Made by a program: the position numbers and the translations under genes. A stretch of DNA of 5,358 bases from Acidobacteriota bacterium (lineage in GTDB: Bacteria > Acidobacteriota > Terriglobia > Terriglobales > Acidobacteriaceae): assembly GCA_021799405.1 (NCBI GenBank), contig JAJZAL010000315.1:1-5358 (forward strand), in the 5' to 3' direction. Positions 1-4,895 of the stretch are shown here, in pieces. Below the pieces are notes generated by a model that was not told where the DNA came from, searched no databases, and worked only from the letters and a program-made list of their open reading frames with translations. Position 1 is the first letter of the stretch. Every line of letters starts with the position of its first letter.

Positions 1-45
1 ATTCGCTACTTCCGCGCCTGCGAGGAGATGGTGTTGGCCGAGTAG
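1..45 (+). CDS. C-terminal end of an upstream gene (partial, unidentified)
   Basis: Reading from the first base gives 14 sense codons (IRYFRACEEMVLAE) ending in TAG at 43-45. The frame is open to the window edge, and the mixed aromatic, acidic and basic composition is what a helical C-terminus would look like. Too little is present to name a family. It lies on the same strand as the mutarotase-like fragment 45 bp downstream, so the two may have belonged to one sugar-utilisation operon, but this is inference only. Confidence 0.5.
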   Translation: MRYFRACEEMVLAE

Positions 46-90
46 CGCAGACGCCATCGAAGCAACAACAATTCAGAAAGACCGGAACCG

Positions 91-249
91 ATGAAAACCT
101 ATTGCTTTGCACTGGAACTCGACGACGCTCCCGCGCCTTTGCAATCGTCGAAGCCATGTGCAGCCGTCGAATTGCCGTGCCCGCCGCCACGATCGCATCC
201 GCAAGCAAGAAGCGCGTACCATCGCAGCCCAGCGGGGTGCCCAACTTAA
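91..249 (+). pseudogene. Short frame starting like an L-rhamnose/L-fucose mutarotase, probably a remnant
   Basis: The ATG at 91 opens a 52-codon frame ending in TAA at 247-249. Its first dozen residues, MKTYCFALELDD, resemble the start of bacterial L-rhamnose mutarotase family proteins (roughly MKRYCFALDLKDD, from memory). These are enzymes of about 105-115 residues that interconvert sugar anomers. After residue 12 the similarity is lost and the frame becomes rich in Pro, Ser, Ala and Cys. A Tyr-His-Arg triplet at residues 43-45 recalls the family's conserved YHR, but it sits about 20 residues too late. The other two + frames do not resume the family sequence, so one frameshift does not explain it; internal rearrangement or decay is more likely. 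The ribosome site is weak (GGAA about 5 nt before the ATG). The adjacent sugar-acid-type transporter fits a former sugar locus. A spurious frame with a chance N-terminal match remains possible. Confidence 0.35.
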
Positions 250-340
250 CGGAGCGCGCTCTCTGCCGCGCTGCTCGCGTGCAAAGATGGGATTTGCAGG
301 AAACGCTCGGCAAGACGGCCGGCTACGGCGCGGAGTTGGT

Positions 341-1720
341 TCATCCCGCAGGCTCGTTCACATAATCGGCCTGCGAATTCTTGTCTTCCGATCCGCCGAC
401 GGGGAGAAGCCTTGCATCTGGATCGACGATGAGCCAGGCCAGCGCTCCGGCCACCGCGATGATTGTAGCTGTGAGGAAGGATGCCTTCCATCCGAAATGC
501 GCGGCAATTAACGGCGTCAGCGAAGCCGTGATCGCACCGCCGATCTGGCAGCCCATATTCATCGCGCCGGAGACCACTCCCGCGAATTCTCCCGCATAAT
601 CCGCGGTCACTGACCAGAAACAGCTCTGCGACAGGTAAAGGGCTCCGGCCCCGGACGCCAGTACAAAGCTTGCGGTTTGCGCGCTTTGCGCGCGCGATCC
701 TGCCAGAAGCAGAATCGCGGTGAGCAGAATTGCGAATGCGGGCAGATAGCATCGGCCCACCCGCGAACCGAAGACGCGCGCCAGCCAGTCGCTCGCCACT
801 CCGCCAATCAACGAGCCCGCGGTCATGGCAATAAAGGGAAAGATCGAATAAATTGCGCTGGTCTTCAGGCTGAGACCGCGCACCTGCGCCAGGTAGATGT
901 AGAACCAGCTAAAGAAAATCCACGAGATGTAGCCATAGGTAAAATAGCTGGCCGTCAGGGCAAGAATATCCTTGCTCGAAAAGATCTTCTTCCAGGGAAC
1001 GGCGGCCTTCTGTTCCGGTTTACCGGCCTGTGCGAGCTGACCAGTCCGAGGATCGCCGCGTCCCTCGGCGATCAACTCCAACTCCCGGACATGGACCCAG
1101 GGATGCTCTTCAGGAGAATTGCGCGCGGCAACGTACCACACCGCTCCGGCAAGCACCCCCACCACGGCGCAGAACCAGAAGGATGCATGCCAGCCAAAGC
1201 GCAGGATGATCGCGGTGACGAGCGGCGGGGTCATTCCCGATCCCAACCCGACTCCGCCAAAGATGATGCCGTTCGCCTTGCCACGCTCCTCGATGGGGAA
1301 CCAGCGCTCGACAAACTGATTGGCGGAGGGATACATTACAGCCTCGCCGGCTCCCAGCAAAAAACGGATCAGGATCAGCGTCACCAGAGCGGCGCCAATG
1401 CCCGGACGCACCATTGCGGTCAGCGCGGTAAAAAGTCCCCACCACAGCACGCAGAGCGCGAGCACACGGCGCGGTCCAAAGCGCCGCGCAAGCACACCAC
1501 CGGGGATCTGGAATGAGGCGTAACCAATCAGAAATGCACTGAAGACCCATCCCAGCTCAGTATTGTCGATGTGAAATTCCCGGCCGATCTCAACGCCGGC
1601 GATGGAGATATTGGTGCGATCCAGAAAAGCAATGGCGCTCAGCACCAGGATCCAAAACACCAGCAGATAGCGAATCGGCAGTCCGCGGTCCGGTCTCCTG
1701 CCCTCATGCACGTTGGTCAT
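341..1720 (-). CDS. MFS transporter, anion:cation symporter (ACS) type, probable sugar-acid uptake
   Basis: Predicted inner-membrane secondary transporter of 459 residues, the usual size for a 12-helix MFS permease. The sequence shows DRTNISIA at residues 34-41 after the first helix (the ACS/hexuronate/galactonate signature region), a loop 2-3 motif GGVLARRFGPRR at 74-85, and a helix-4 stretch RFLLGAGEAVMYPSAN at 119-134. A polar central loop (about 200-248) contains NSPEEHPWV, typical of the ACS family, and a second six-helix half follows. I prefer the ATG at 1720: AGGA lies 8 nt upstream, and the protein then begins shortly before helix 1. An in-frame ATG at 1759 would add 13 residues but has a poorer ribosome site. 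By analogy to GudP, DgoT and ExuT the substrate is probably an aldonate, aldarate or hexuronate taken up with protons; the exact substrate cannot be read from sequence. It faces away from the downstream regulator and has no operon partner in the window. Confidence 0.9.
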   Translation of the reverse strand: MTNVHEGRRPDRGLPIRYLLVFWILVLSAIAFLDRTNISIAGVEIGREFHIDNTELGWVFSAFLIGYASFQIPGGVLARRFGPRRVLALCVLWWGLFTALTAMVRPGIGAALVTLILIRFLLGAGEAVMYPSANQFVERWFPIEERGKANGIIFGGVGLGSGMTPPLVTAIILRFGWHASFWFCAVVGVLAGAVWYVAARNSPEEHPWVHVRELELIAEGRGDPRTGQLAQAGKPEQKAAVPWKKIFSSKDILALTASYFTYGYISWIFFSWFYIYLAQVRGLSLKTSAIYSIFPFIAMTAGSLIGGVASDWLARVFGSRVGRCYLPAFAILLTAILLLAGSRAQSAQTASFVLASGAGALYLSQSCFWSVTADYAGEFAGVVSGAMNMGCQIGGAITASLTPLIAAHFGWKASFLTATIIAVAGALAWLIVDPDARLLPVGGSEDKNSQADYVNEPAG

Positions 1721-1792
1721 CTTCAGATTCCTGAGAAGAGATGGTTCCGGAATGAGCATTTACCGGACGGCGCCCTCTGCAACTGGAACCGG

Positions 1793-1822
1793 ATTCTATC
1801 GCACCGAACAATAGACGAGCTA
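1793..1822 (-). promoter_or_regulatory. Weak promoter candidate with a small dyad, upstream of the MFS gene
   Basis: On the - strand, TAGAAT (complement of 1793-1798) matches the -10 consensus at five of six positions. The -35 side at 18-nt spacing (TAGCTC) is poor. A dyad with half-sites CTATTG and CGATAG (1796-1814) overlaps the -10 and would suit an operator for a local regulator. Initiation here would leave a leader of about 65 nt before the ATG at 1720. The evidence is position plus short motifs only. Confidence 0.2.
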
Positions 1823-1898
1823 CCGGGACGAGATGATCGGCCGAGGTGGAGGGTCAAAAGCCGCAATGGAACCATCGGCGGCCTCTCCATGACCACAG

Positions 1899-1974
1899 GT
1901 CTAGATGAGTGGGATACCGTTCTCCTTGAATCACCCAAAAGAGGAATCTTCTTCGAAAGATATCTCATCTAGAC
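1899..1974. repeat. 76-bp element bounded by 11-bp perfect inverted repeats
   Basis: GTCTAGATGAG at 1899-1909 is the exact reverse complement of CTCATCTAGAC at 1964-1974, with 54 bp between them. A further three-base match (1914-1916 with 1961-1963) follows an asymmetric bulge. The loop is too long for a simple terminator and there is no T-run. The CTAG tetramers inside each arm could be target-site duplications of a very small, non-autonomous element with ends ATGAG/CTCAT, or the arms may simply form a cruciform or operator. There is no coding capacity inside. It marks the point where the upstream region changes to lower GC. Confidence 0.4.
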
Positions 1975-1989
1975 TATGTATTCGCAATG

Positions 1990-2018
1990 TTTTTGATGCC
2001 ATAATCAGTCGTCAAAAA
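1990..2018. repeat. 9-bp-arm hairpin or dyad in the spacer
   Basis: TTTTTGATG (1990-1998) pairs with CGTCAAAAA (2010-2018), eight Watson-Crick pairs plus one G-U, around an 11-nt loop. The stem is AT-rich and is not followed by a T-run on either strand, so it is not a standard intrinsic terminator. It could be a protein-binding dyad. No gene start lies close by, so its role is unknown. Confidence 0.35.
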
Positions 2019-2188
2019 GAATATGTGTGTTCAATATTGGATCGGAGGGTGCTCAACGGCTGGGGAACCACTGAGGAAGTTAAAAATCAATCGTATAGGG
2101 CCATTTCGTGATTTTTTGTAATGTGGCGTTTCTGCCCGTACATTAATTCAAGCAAGGGTAACCGGGCCCTACTCTATTGAAAAGTACG

Positions 2189-2204
2189 GCCCACGGAAGT
2201 GGGC
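2189..2204 (+). other. Short stem-loop with GGAA tetraloop
   Basis: GCCCAC (2189-2194) and GTGGGC (2199-2204) form a perfect 6-bp, GC-rich stem capped by GGAA, a GNRA tetraloop and so a stable RNA fold. Only scattered T residues follow, so terminator activity would be weak. It could be part of a structured untranslated RNA, but no surrounding fold was recognised. Confidence 0.3.
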
Positions 2205-2284
2205 TTCGTCAGAATTTCTCCCGCGCAACTTTCAAGTGCTTGTGTACGCACGGCCTTGACCAAGATTCAGGACGTTGTACTTGC

Positions 2285-2313
2285 TTGCGCTCGCAGGCCC
2301 CGAGCCTTAAAAT
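2285..2313 (+). promoter_or_regulatory. Sigma70-like promoter candidate upstream of the HD-GYP gene
   Basis: TTGCGC (2285-2290), a 17-nt spacer and TAAAAT (2308-2313) give an ideal spacing and a -10 matching five of six consensus bases; the -35 matches only TTG. A start near 2320 would give a leader of nearly 300 nt before the regulator's start codon, containing the hairpin at 2538-2563. Other promoters closer to the gene may exist but none stood out. Confidence 0.25.
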
Positions 2314-2537
2314 ACAGCTTAATATTTCCTTCCTTTCGTGGGCCATGCAAGTTTTCATCCCGTCCAAATAATGTACGACCAGCATTGTTGTGCAACTGTC
2401 GCTCAAGCCTGTCCGGCTGGGAGTGGCCAGACGTCGAAACATTGAATCGTGTTCCCGCGTTTCAGCAAGAGGTACAGAAGCAAGAAAGCAGTCGCCGACC
2501 AGAGACGAGCAGGGTAAGATGCAGTCAACGTAACTGT

Positions 2538-2563
2538 ATCTCCGGCTCATGATGCCGGGAGAT
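2538..2563 (+). other. Hairpin in the presumed leader of the HD-GYP gene
   Basis: ATCTCCGGC (2538-2546) pairs with GCCGGGAGAT (2554-2563), nine base pairs with one bulged G and a 7-nt loop. TTTT at 2567-2570 follows after three bases, a poor terminator tail. It lies about 45 nt before the ribosome site and might stabilise the leader or act as a weak attenuator. No competing antiterminator pairing was found. Confidence 0.3.
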
Positions 2564-2604
2564 CCATTTTGGACAAATTGGTTCCGCCCGGCGATGAGAT
2601 GATG

Positions 2605-2610
2605 TGAGGA
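2605..2610 (+). promoter_or_regulatory. Ribosome binding site deciding a TTG start
   Basis: TGAGGA at 2605-2610 is the only Shine-Dalgarno-like sequence before the HD-GYP frame. It directly abuts the TTG at 2611 but stands 6 nt from the TTG at 2617, which is why the latter is preferred. The TGA within it (2605-2607) is an in-frame stop, and no in-frame ATG or GTG occurs before the REC domain. Confidence 0.5.
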
Positions 2611-2616
2611 TTGAGC

Positions 2617-3801
2617 TTGGTATCGCGCTCTTTAAAGAAGGAAGTCCTGAACACCGGAAGGAAGTCTGCCATCGACCTCAATGGGGAGGCCGCGGACAGG
2701 CAGTCAAAACCGCCGCGAATTCTTGTCGTCGATGACGAAACCCCCATTCGGTCGATGATCGGATCGGCCCTGGAACGGCAGGGGTACGCTGTCCATCTGG
2801 TTGCCAACGGCAAAGAAGCTCTGAAGAAGCTGGAAGGAAACAGCTTCGACCTAGTGTTGACGGATATCGTGATGCAGGACGTCAATGGCATAGCTCTTTT
2901 GGAATGGATTCAGGGACAGCATCCAAATTTGCCGGTGGTGATGGTCACAGCAGTGCAAGACATCGGTGTGGCCATCGACTCGATGCGCCGCGGCGCCTAC
3001 GACTATTTGCTCAAGCCCTTCGAGCGCGACCATCTCTTGAACACGGTGAGACGTGCCCTGGCGCATCGGCAAGTCCTTGAGGACAGCCAAAACTACCAGC
3101 AGAGCCTTGAGGAGATGGTGCGCGCCCGCACCGAAATGCTGCGCCACGCCATTGAAGATCTGGAGCACTCGTATGACGTCACGCTGGAGGCACTGGGCGA
3201 CGCTCTGGATCTGAAGGATTCAGAAACTGAAGGGCATTCAAAACGGGTTACGGCCTACACCATCGCGCTGGCGCGTGCCATCGGCCTCTCCCCGGCGGAG
3301 ATCAAAGTGATCGCGCGCGGCGCCTTCCTGCATGACATTGGCAAAATGGCGATCCCCGACGAAATTCTGCGCAAGCCGGGCAAGCTGACCAAGGAAGAGC
3401 AAAAGCTGATGCGCGAGCATTGCACGCGCGGCTACAACATGCTCCGGAAGATTCCCTTCCTCGCCGAAGCCGCCGAGATTGTTTTTGCACACCAGGAACA
3501 TTACGACGGTAGCGGCTATCCGAATGGCTTGCGGGGAACCGAGATCCCGATTGGCGCGCGTATCTTCGCTGTCGCCGATTCGCTTGATGCCATCACCAGC
3601 GAGCGGCCCTATCGCAAAGCCCGCAGCTTCGATGTGGCGCGCGAAGAGATCCTGCGCTGCTCAGGAACACAGTTCGATCCCGGCGTTGTGGAGGTCTTTC
3701 TCAAGATTCCCAATGAGTTGTGGCAAGAGTTGCGGGCGGAGATCAGTGGCCAGGACAGACGTTTTTCCACCCTGGAATTGACGCCTGACGCCGACTCTTA
3801 G
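2617..3801 (+). CDS. REC-HD-GYP response regulator, predicted c-di-GMP phosphodiesterase
   Basis: Cytoplasmic two-component response regulator of RpfG-like layout, 394 residues from TTG 2617 (TTG 2611 would add two; numbering below uses that longer form). After a polar tail of about 35 residues comes a REC domain (36-150) with acidic pair D41-D42, phospho-acceptor D85 in LTDIVM, T113 and K135 in LLKPFE. A coiled linker (150-190) leads to the HD-GYP domain (about 190-365). Its metal-site residues look intact: H209 in ETEGHS, H241-D242 in HDIGK, H270, the AHQEHYDGSGYP block (294-304) with the GYP triplet at 302-304, and VADSLDAITSERPYRK (321-336). The family hydrolyses cyclic di-GMP to GMP or pGpG when the REC domain is phosphorylated, affecting biofilm, motility or polysaccharide production. 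No sensor kinase is adjacent, so it is an orphan regulator here. There is no DNA-binding domain. Activity and substrate are inferred from motifs. Confidence 0.93.
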   Translation: MVSRSLKKEVLNTGRKSAIDLNGEAADRQSKPPRILVVDDETPIRSMIGSALERQGYAVHLVANGKEALKKLEGNSFDLVLTDIVMQDVNGIALLEWIQGQHPNLPVVMVTAVQDIGVAIDSMRRGAYDYLLKPFERDHLLNTVRRALAHRQVLEDSQNYQQSLEEMVRARTEMLRHAIEDLEHSYDVTLEALGDALDLKDSETEGHSKRVTAYTIALARAIGLSPAEIKVIARGAFLHDIGKMAIPDEILRKPGKLTKEEQKLMREHCTRGYNMLRKIPFLAEAAEIVFAHQEHYDGSGYPNGLRGTEIPIGARIFAVADSLDAITSERPYRKARSFDVAREEILRCSGTQFDPGVVEVFLKIPNELWQELRAEISGQDRRFSTLELTPDADS

Positions 3802-3808
3802 CTTTAGC

Positions 3809-3822
3809 GCCTGTTCCCAGGC
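3809..3822 (+). other. Small stem-loop between the HD-GYP and dehydratase genes
   Basis: GCCTG-TTCC-CAGGC forms a 5-bp stem followed by only TTT. It is too weak to call a terminator with confidence. It might cause partial termination, so transcription of the downstream dehydratase from the regulator's promoter is plausible but not assured. Confidence 0.2.
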
Positions 3823-3849
3823 TTTATGACCGGCCTTTGCCCGCCCAAC

Positions 3850-3855
3850 GGAGGA
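3850..3855 (+). promoter_or_regulatory. Strong ribosome binding site of the dehydratase gene
   Basis: GGAGGA, ending 6 nt before the ATG at 3862, is the best Shine-Dalgarno sequence in the window. It selects this start over the in-frame ATG at 3826, which would add 12 residues not typical of the family. Confidence 0.7.
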
Positions 3856-3861
3856 ACCGCT

Positions 3862-4140
3862 ATGCCCGCTCTCTCGAATCACGAAATTGCCGCGCGCTTG
3901 CTCACCCTCCCGGACTGGCAGCTTGAGGCGGGTGAGTTGGTCAGGGTCTATCAATTTTCAGATTTTCGGTCCGCCCTGAGCTTTGTGAACCGTGTGGGAG
4001 AACTGGCCGAAGAGGCCGGGCATCATCCGGATATTGATATCCGTTACAGCCGTGTCCGCCTCAGCCTGGTTACTCATGATGCCAGTGGGCTGACCGAGAA
4101 GGACTTTGATTTGGCCTCCCGGGCAGACAGGCTGGCTTGA
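3862..4140 (+). CDS. phhB: Pterin-4a-carbinolamine dehydratase (PCD/DCoH family)
   Basis: Cytoplasmic enzyme of 92 residues, the usual length for the family. It dehydrates 4a-hydroxytetrahydrobiopterin to quinonoid dihydropterin, recycling the cofactor of aromatic amino acid hydroxylases such as phenylalanine hydroxylase. The active-site signature is present: EEAGHHPDI supplies the paired histidines, and LVTHDASGLTEKDFDLA supplies the third histidine and the conserved GLT motif near the C-terminus. DWQLE near the N-terminus also fits. It begins 60 bp after the HD-GYP gene on the same strand and may share its transcript, though a weak stem-loop lies between. No hydroxylase gene is in the window, so the partner is unknown. 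Some bacteria carry PCD without phenylalanine hydroxylase, where it may serve molybdopterin or other pterin metabolism. Family identification is firm; the physiological role is inferred. Confidence 0.92.
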   Translation: MPALSNHEIAARLLTLPDWQLEAGELVRVYQFSDFRSALSFVNRVGELAEEAGHHPDIDIRYSRVRLSLVTHDASGLTEKDFDLASRADRLA

Positions 4141-4176
4141 TGCCTCTCGGTAGGCCAACCCGCTTCCGCGGCGCGA

Positions 4177-4404
4177 TCACATACCGTCCGACATATCCTC
4201 CGCGGAGCTACCAAAATCTGGATTTTCGGAGGCTTCCTCCGCCTGACGGAGCTTGGCAAGGGTCTTTCGGTACCACCAGGCCGCCGCCAAGCCCCCCACA
4301 GCCGCCGACGCCGCCGCGATCACGCCCAGCTTGAACCACCCGGCGGAGGGAGTGGCCGCTGTTGGCTCAACAGAAGAAGGTGATGATTCCAAATGAGTTG
4401 CCAT
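4177..4404 (-). CDS. Small single-pass membrane protein of unknown function
   Basis: The - strand frame encodes 75 residues. A Ser/Thr/Pro-rich N-terminus (1-20) is followed by one hydrophobic segment at about 22-44 (AGWFKLGVIAAASAAVGGLA, then AAWW). A basic amphipathic stretch YRKTLAKLRQAEE (45-57) comes next, then an acidic, Gly/Ser-rich tail ending in GM. Basic residues after the segment suggest the C-terminus faces the cytoplasm. There is no cleavable signal-peptide motif, so it is probably anchored. The ribosome site is weak (GGGG about 11 nt before the ATG at 4404), and no alternative start precedes the membrane segment. It converges on the dehydratase gene with a 36-bp gap and no clear bidirectional terminator. 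The composition looks like a genuine small membrane protein, but I recognise no named family. Confidence 0.65.
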   Translation of the reverse strand: MATHLESSPSSVEPTAATPSAGWFKLGVIAAASAAVGGLAAAWWYRKTLAKLRQAEEASENPDFGSSAEDMSDGM

Positions 4405-4500
4405 GTTTGACGAGACCCCAGTTTTTTATTCTCGGTGCAATTTGGGCATATGAATGTCTGAGCTTTAGATGTCCGTTCGAGCGAAATGATCGCAATTTGG

Positions 4501-4528
4501 TACAAAAAATAAAATTTTGATTTTTGTA
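4501..4528. repeat. AT-rich near-perfect palindrome, operator candidate
   Basis: A 28-bp dyad centred on AAAATTTT (4511-4518). The outer arms TACAAAAA (4501-4508) and TTTTTGTA (4521-4528) are exact reverse complements, and only two central positions per arm fail to pair. It overlaps the -35 hexamer of the + strand promoter candidate at 4524-4552 and lies about 100 bp upstream of the - strand membrane-protein gene. That placement suits a repressor or nucleoid-protein site controlling one or both. Chance is a real alternative because the stretch is almost all A and T. Confidence 0.4.
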
Positions 4529-4552
4529 TTTGCATTCCTCCGAATCTATGCT
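4524..4552 (+). promoter_or_regulatory. Promoter candidate for the small RNA
   Basis: TTGTAT (4524-4529), a 17-nt spacer and TATGCT (4547-4552) match the -35 and -10 consensus at four positions each with ideal spacing. An overlapping alternative is TTGCAT (4530-4535), 16 nt, TATGGT (4552-4557). Either would start transcription near 4559-4564, just before the region that folds. The AT-rich upstream sequence could act as an UP element. Confidence 0.45.
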
Positions 4553-4558
4553 ATGGTG

Positions 4559-4670
4559 TATTTATTCCGCTTGTGAAGGTAGGCAAACCTACCGGCAACA
4601 AGTCGGAAGTAGTTTGCGTCACTGGCCTCCCGGCACGAGCAGCTTGCCTGTTCGTGCCGTCTTTTTTTTT
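4559..4670 (+). ncRNA. Predicted short structured RNA with its own terminator (class unknown)
   Basis: A segment of about 110 nt lies between a plausible promoter and a strong intrinsic terminator, with no credible gene inside. It can fold two ways that exclude each other. In fold A, GGTAGG (4578-4583) pairs with CCTACC (4588-4593) around a CAAA loop, enclosed by TCCGCTTG (4566-4573) pairing with CAAG and CGGA (4599-4602, 4604-4607). In fold B, GCAAAC (4583-4588) pairs with GTTTGC (4612-4617) and TAC (4590-4592) with GTA (4609-4611). Switching folds ahead of a terminator recalls riboswitches and attenuators, but I found no pairing with the terminator arm, and the next gene starts about 225 nt beyond the T-run. 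A stand-alone small RNA is therefore as likely. It matches no class I can name: the GGCAAACC octamer is shared with the c-di-GMP-I aptamer but the rest of that consensus is missing. The 5' end is approximate. Confidence 0.45.
4631..4670 (+). terminator. Strong rho-independent terminator
   Basis: CGGCACGAGCAG (4631-4642) pairs with CTGTTCGTGCCG (4648-4659) over 12 bp, including one G-U, around the 5-nt loop CTTGC. It is followed by TC and nine T residues, then C and four more T. The T-run lies on the + strand only, so it ends a rightward transcript. Since the nearest upstream gene is on the - strand, it must serve a short transcript begun within the spacer. Confidence 0.85.
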
Positions 4671-4675
4671 CTTTT

Positions 4676-4895
4676 GGGCAATACGCAAAGTCTCATCGAC
4701 CGGTCTCGGCATACCCTGAATCACCTTCATTTGCCGGGATTTGATCCGCGGCTCTGGTGGCGGCGGTTCCTGCCTTCCATCTCTCATGACCAGATGATTC
4801 GCATCCGACTTTGCCTGTGGCTCAGGGGCAATGATCATCTTGTTGGACGCCGTTGCCCAAACGGAAAATAATGGCTCGCGCAAGCACTCAACGGT
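4676..4895. other. Spacer between the terminator and the last gene
   Basis: About 220 bp with no convincing + strand gene. On the - strand a TTG-initiated frame of 110 codons (4883 down to 4551) crosses this stretch and then runs through the terminator and folded RNA region. Its first 70 residues have a fairly protein-like composition (PEPQAKSDANHLV, QEPPPPEPRIKSRQ), but there is no ribosome site and no recognised family, so it is not called as a gene. It could be a decayed fragment. Confidence 0.3.
4843..4872 (+). promoter_or_regulatory. Promoter candidate for the DUF2961-like gene
   Basis: TTGGAC (4843-4848), an 18-nt spacer and AATAAT (4867-4872; five of six -10 bases) lie just upstream of the start at 4896. 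The resulting leader would be only about 15-20 nt, and the ribosome site there is poor (AACGG). This promoter would make the gene independent of the terminated upstream RNA. Confidence 0.3.

Larger units (their letters stand above)
1975..2604. other. Long spacer without a convincing gene, lower GC than its flanks
   Basis: About 630 bp between the inverted-repeat element and the regulator gene. Frames of up to about 117 codons exist on both strands, but they are rich in Cys, Ser and Arg, lack good ribosome sites, use codons unlike the flanking genes and match no family I recognise. What can be seen is three short hairpins (1990-2018, 2189-2204, 2538-2563) and one promoter-like pair (2285-2313). 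It may be a leader plus decayed sequence. No tRNA, insertion-sequence gene or tandem repeat was found. Confidence 0.5.

Noticed and set aside
1721..1759. Extending the transporter start to the ATG at 1759
   Set aside because: The ATG at 1720 has an AGGA at good distance and gives a normal N-terminus; the extra 13 residues have no membrane or signal character.
1905..2111. 68-codon + strand frame beginning inside the inverted-repeat element
   Set aside because: Codon third positions are unlike those of the flanking genes, no domain is visible, and the start lies within the repeat arm.
2164..2169. GGGCCC palindrome as a regulatory site
   Set aside because: A six-base palindrome is expected by chance and has no supporting context.
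2209..2550. 113-codon - strand frame in the spacer
   Set aside because: Cys-rich with no domain and no ribosome site; a frame of this length can arise by chance.
3826..3861. Extending phhB to the ATG at 3826
   Set aside because: The strong GGAGGA lies within this stretch and serves the ATG at 3862; the added residues are unlike the family.
4137..4334. Pro/Arg-rich + strand frame overlapping the end of phhB
   Set aside because: Antisense shadow of the small membrane-protein gene; low-complexity composition typical of a shadow frame.
4559..4670. Calling the structured RNA a c-di-GMP-I (GEMM), cobalamin or glutamine riboswitch
   Set aside because: Short pieces match (GGCAAACC; GGAAGTAG; a GTCACTG resembling part of the B12 box), but the order, spacing and remaining conserved blocks of each aptamer are missing, so no class is assigned.
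4573..4719. GTG-started 48-codon frame inside the RNA (begins VKVGKPTGNKSEVVCV)
   Set aside because: No ribosome site, and it reads straight through the terminator hairpin and T-run as a Phe-rich stretch; the structure explains the sequence better.
4551..4883. 110-codon - strand frame antisense to the small RNA
   Set aside because: TTG start without a Shine-Dalgarno, no recognised family, and the T-run is read as lysines; possibly a decayed fragment but not supported as a gene.
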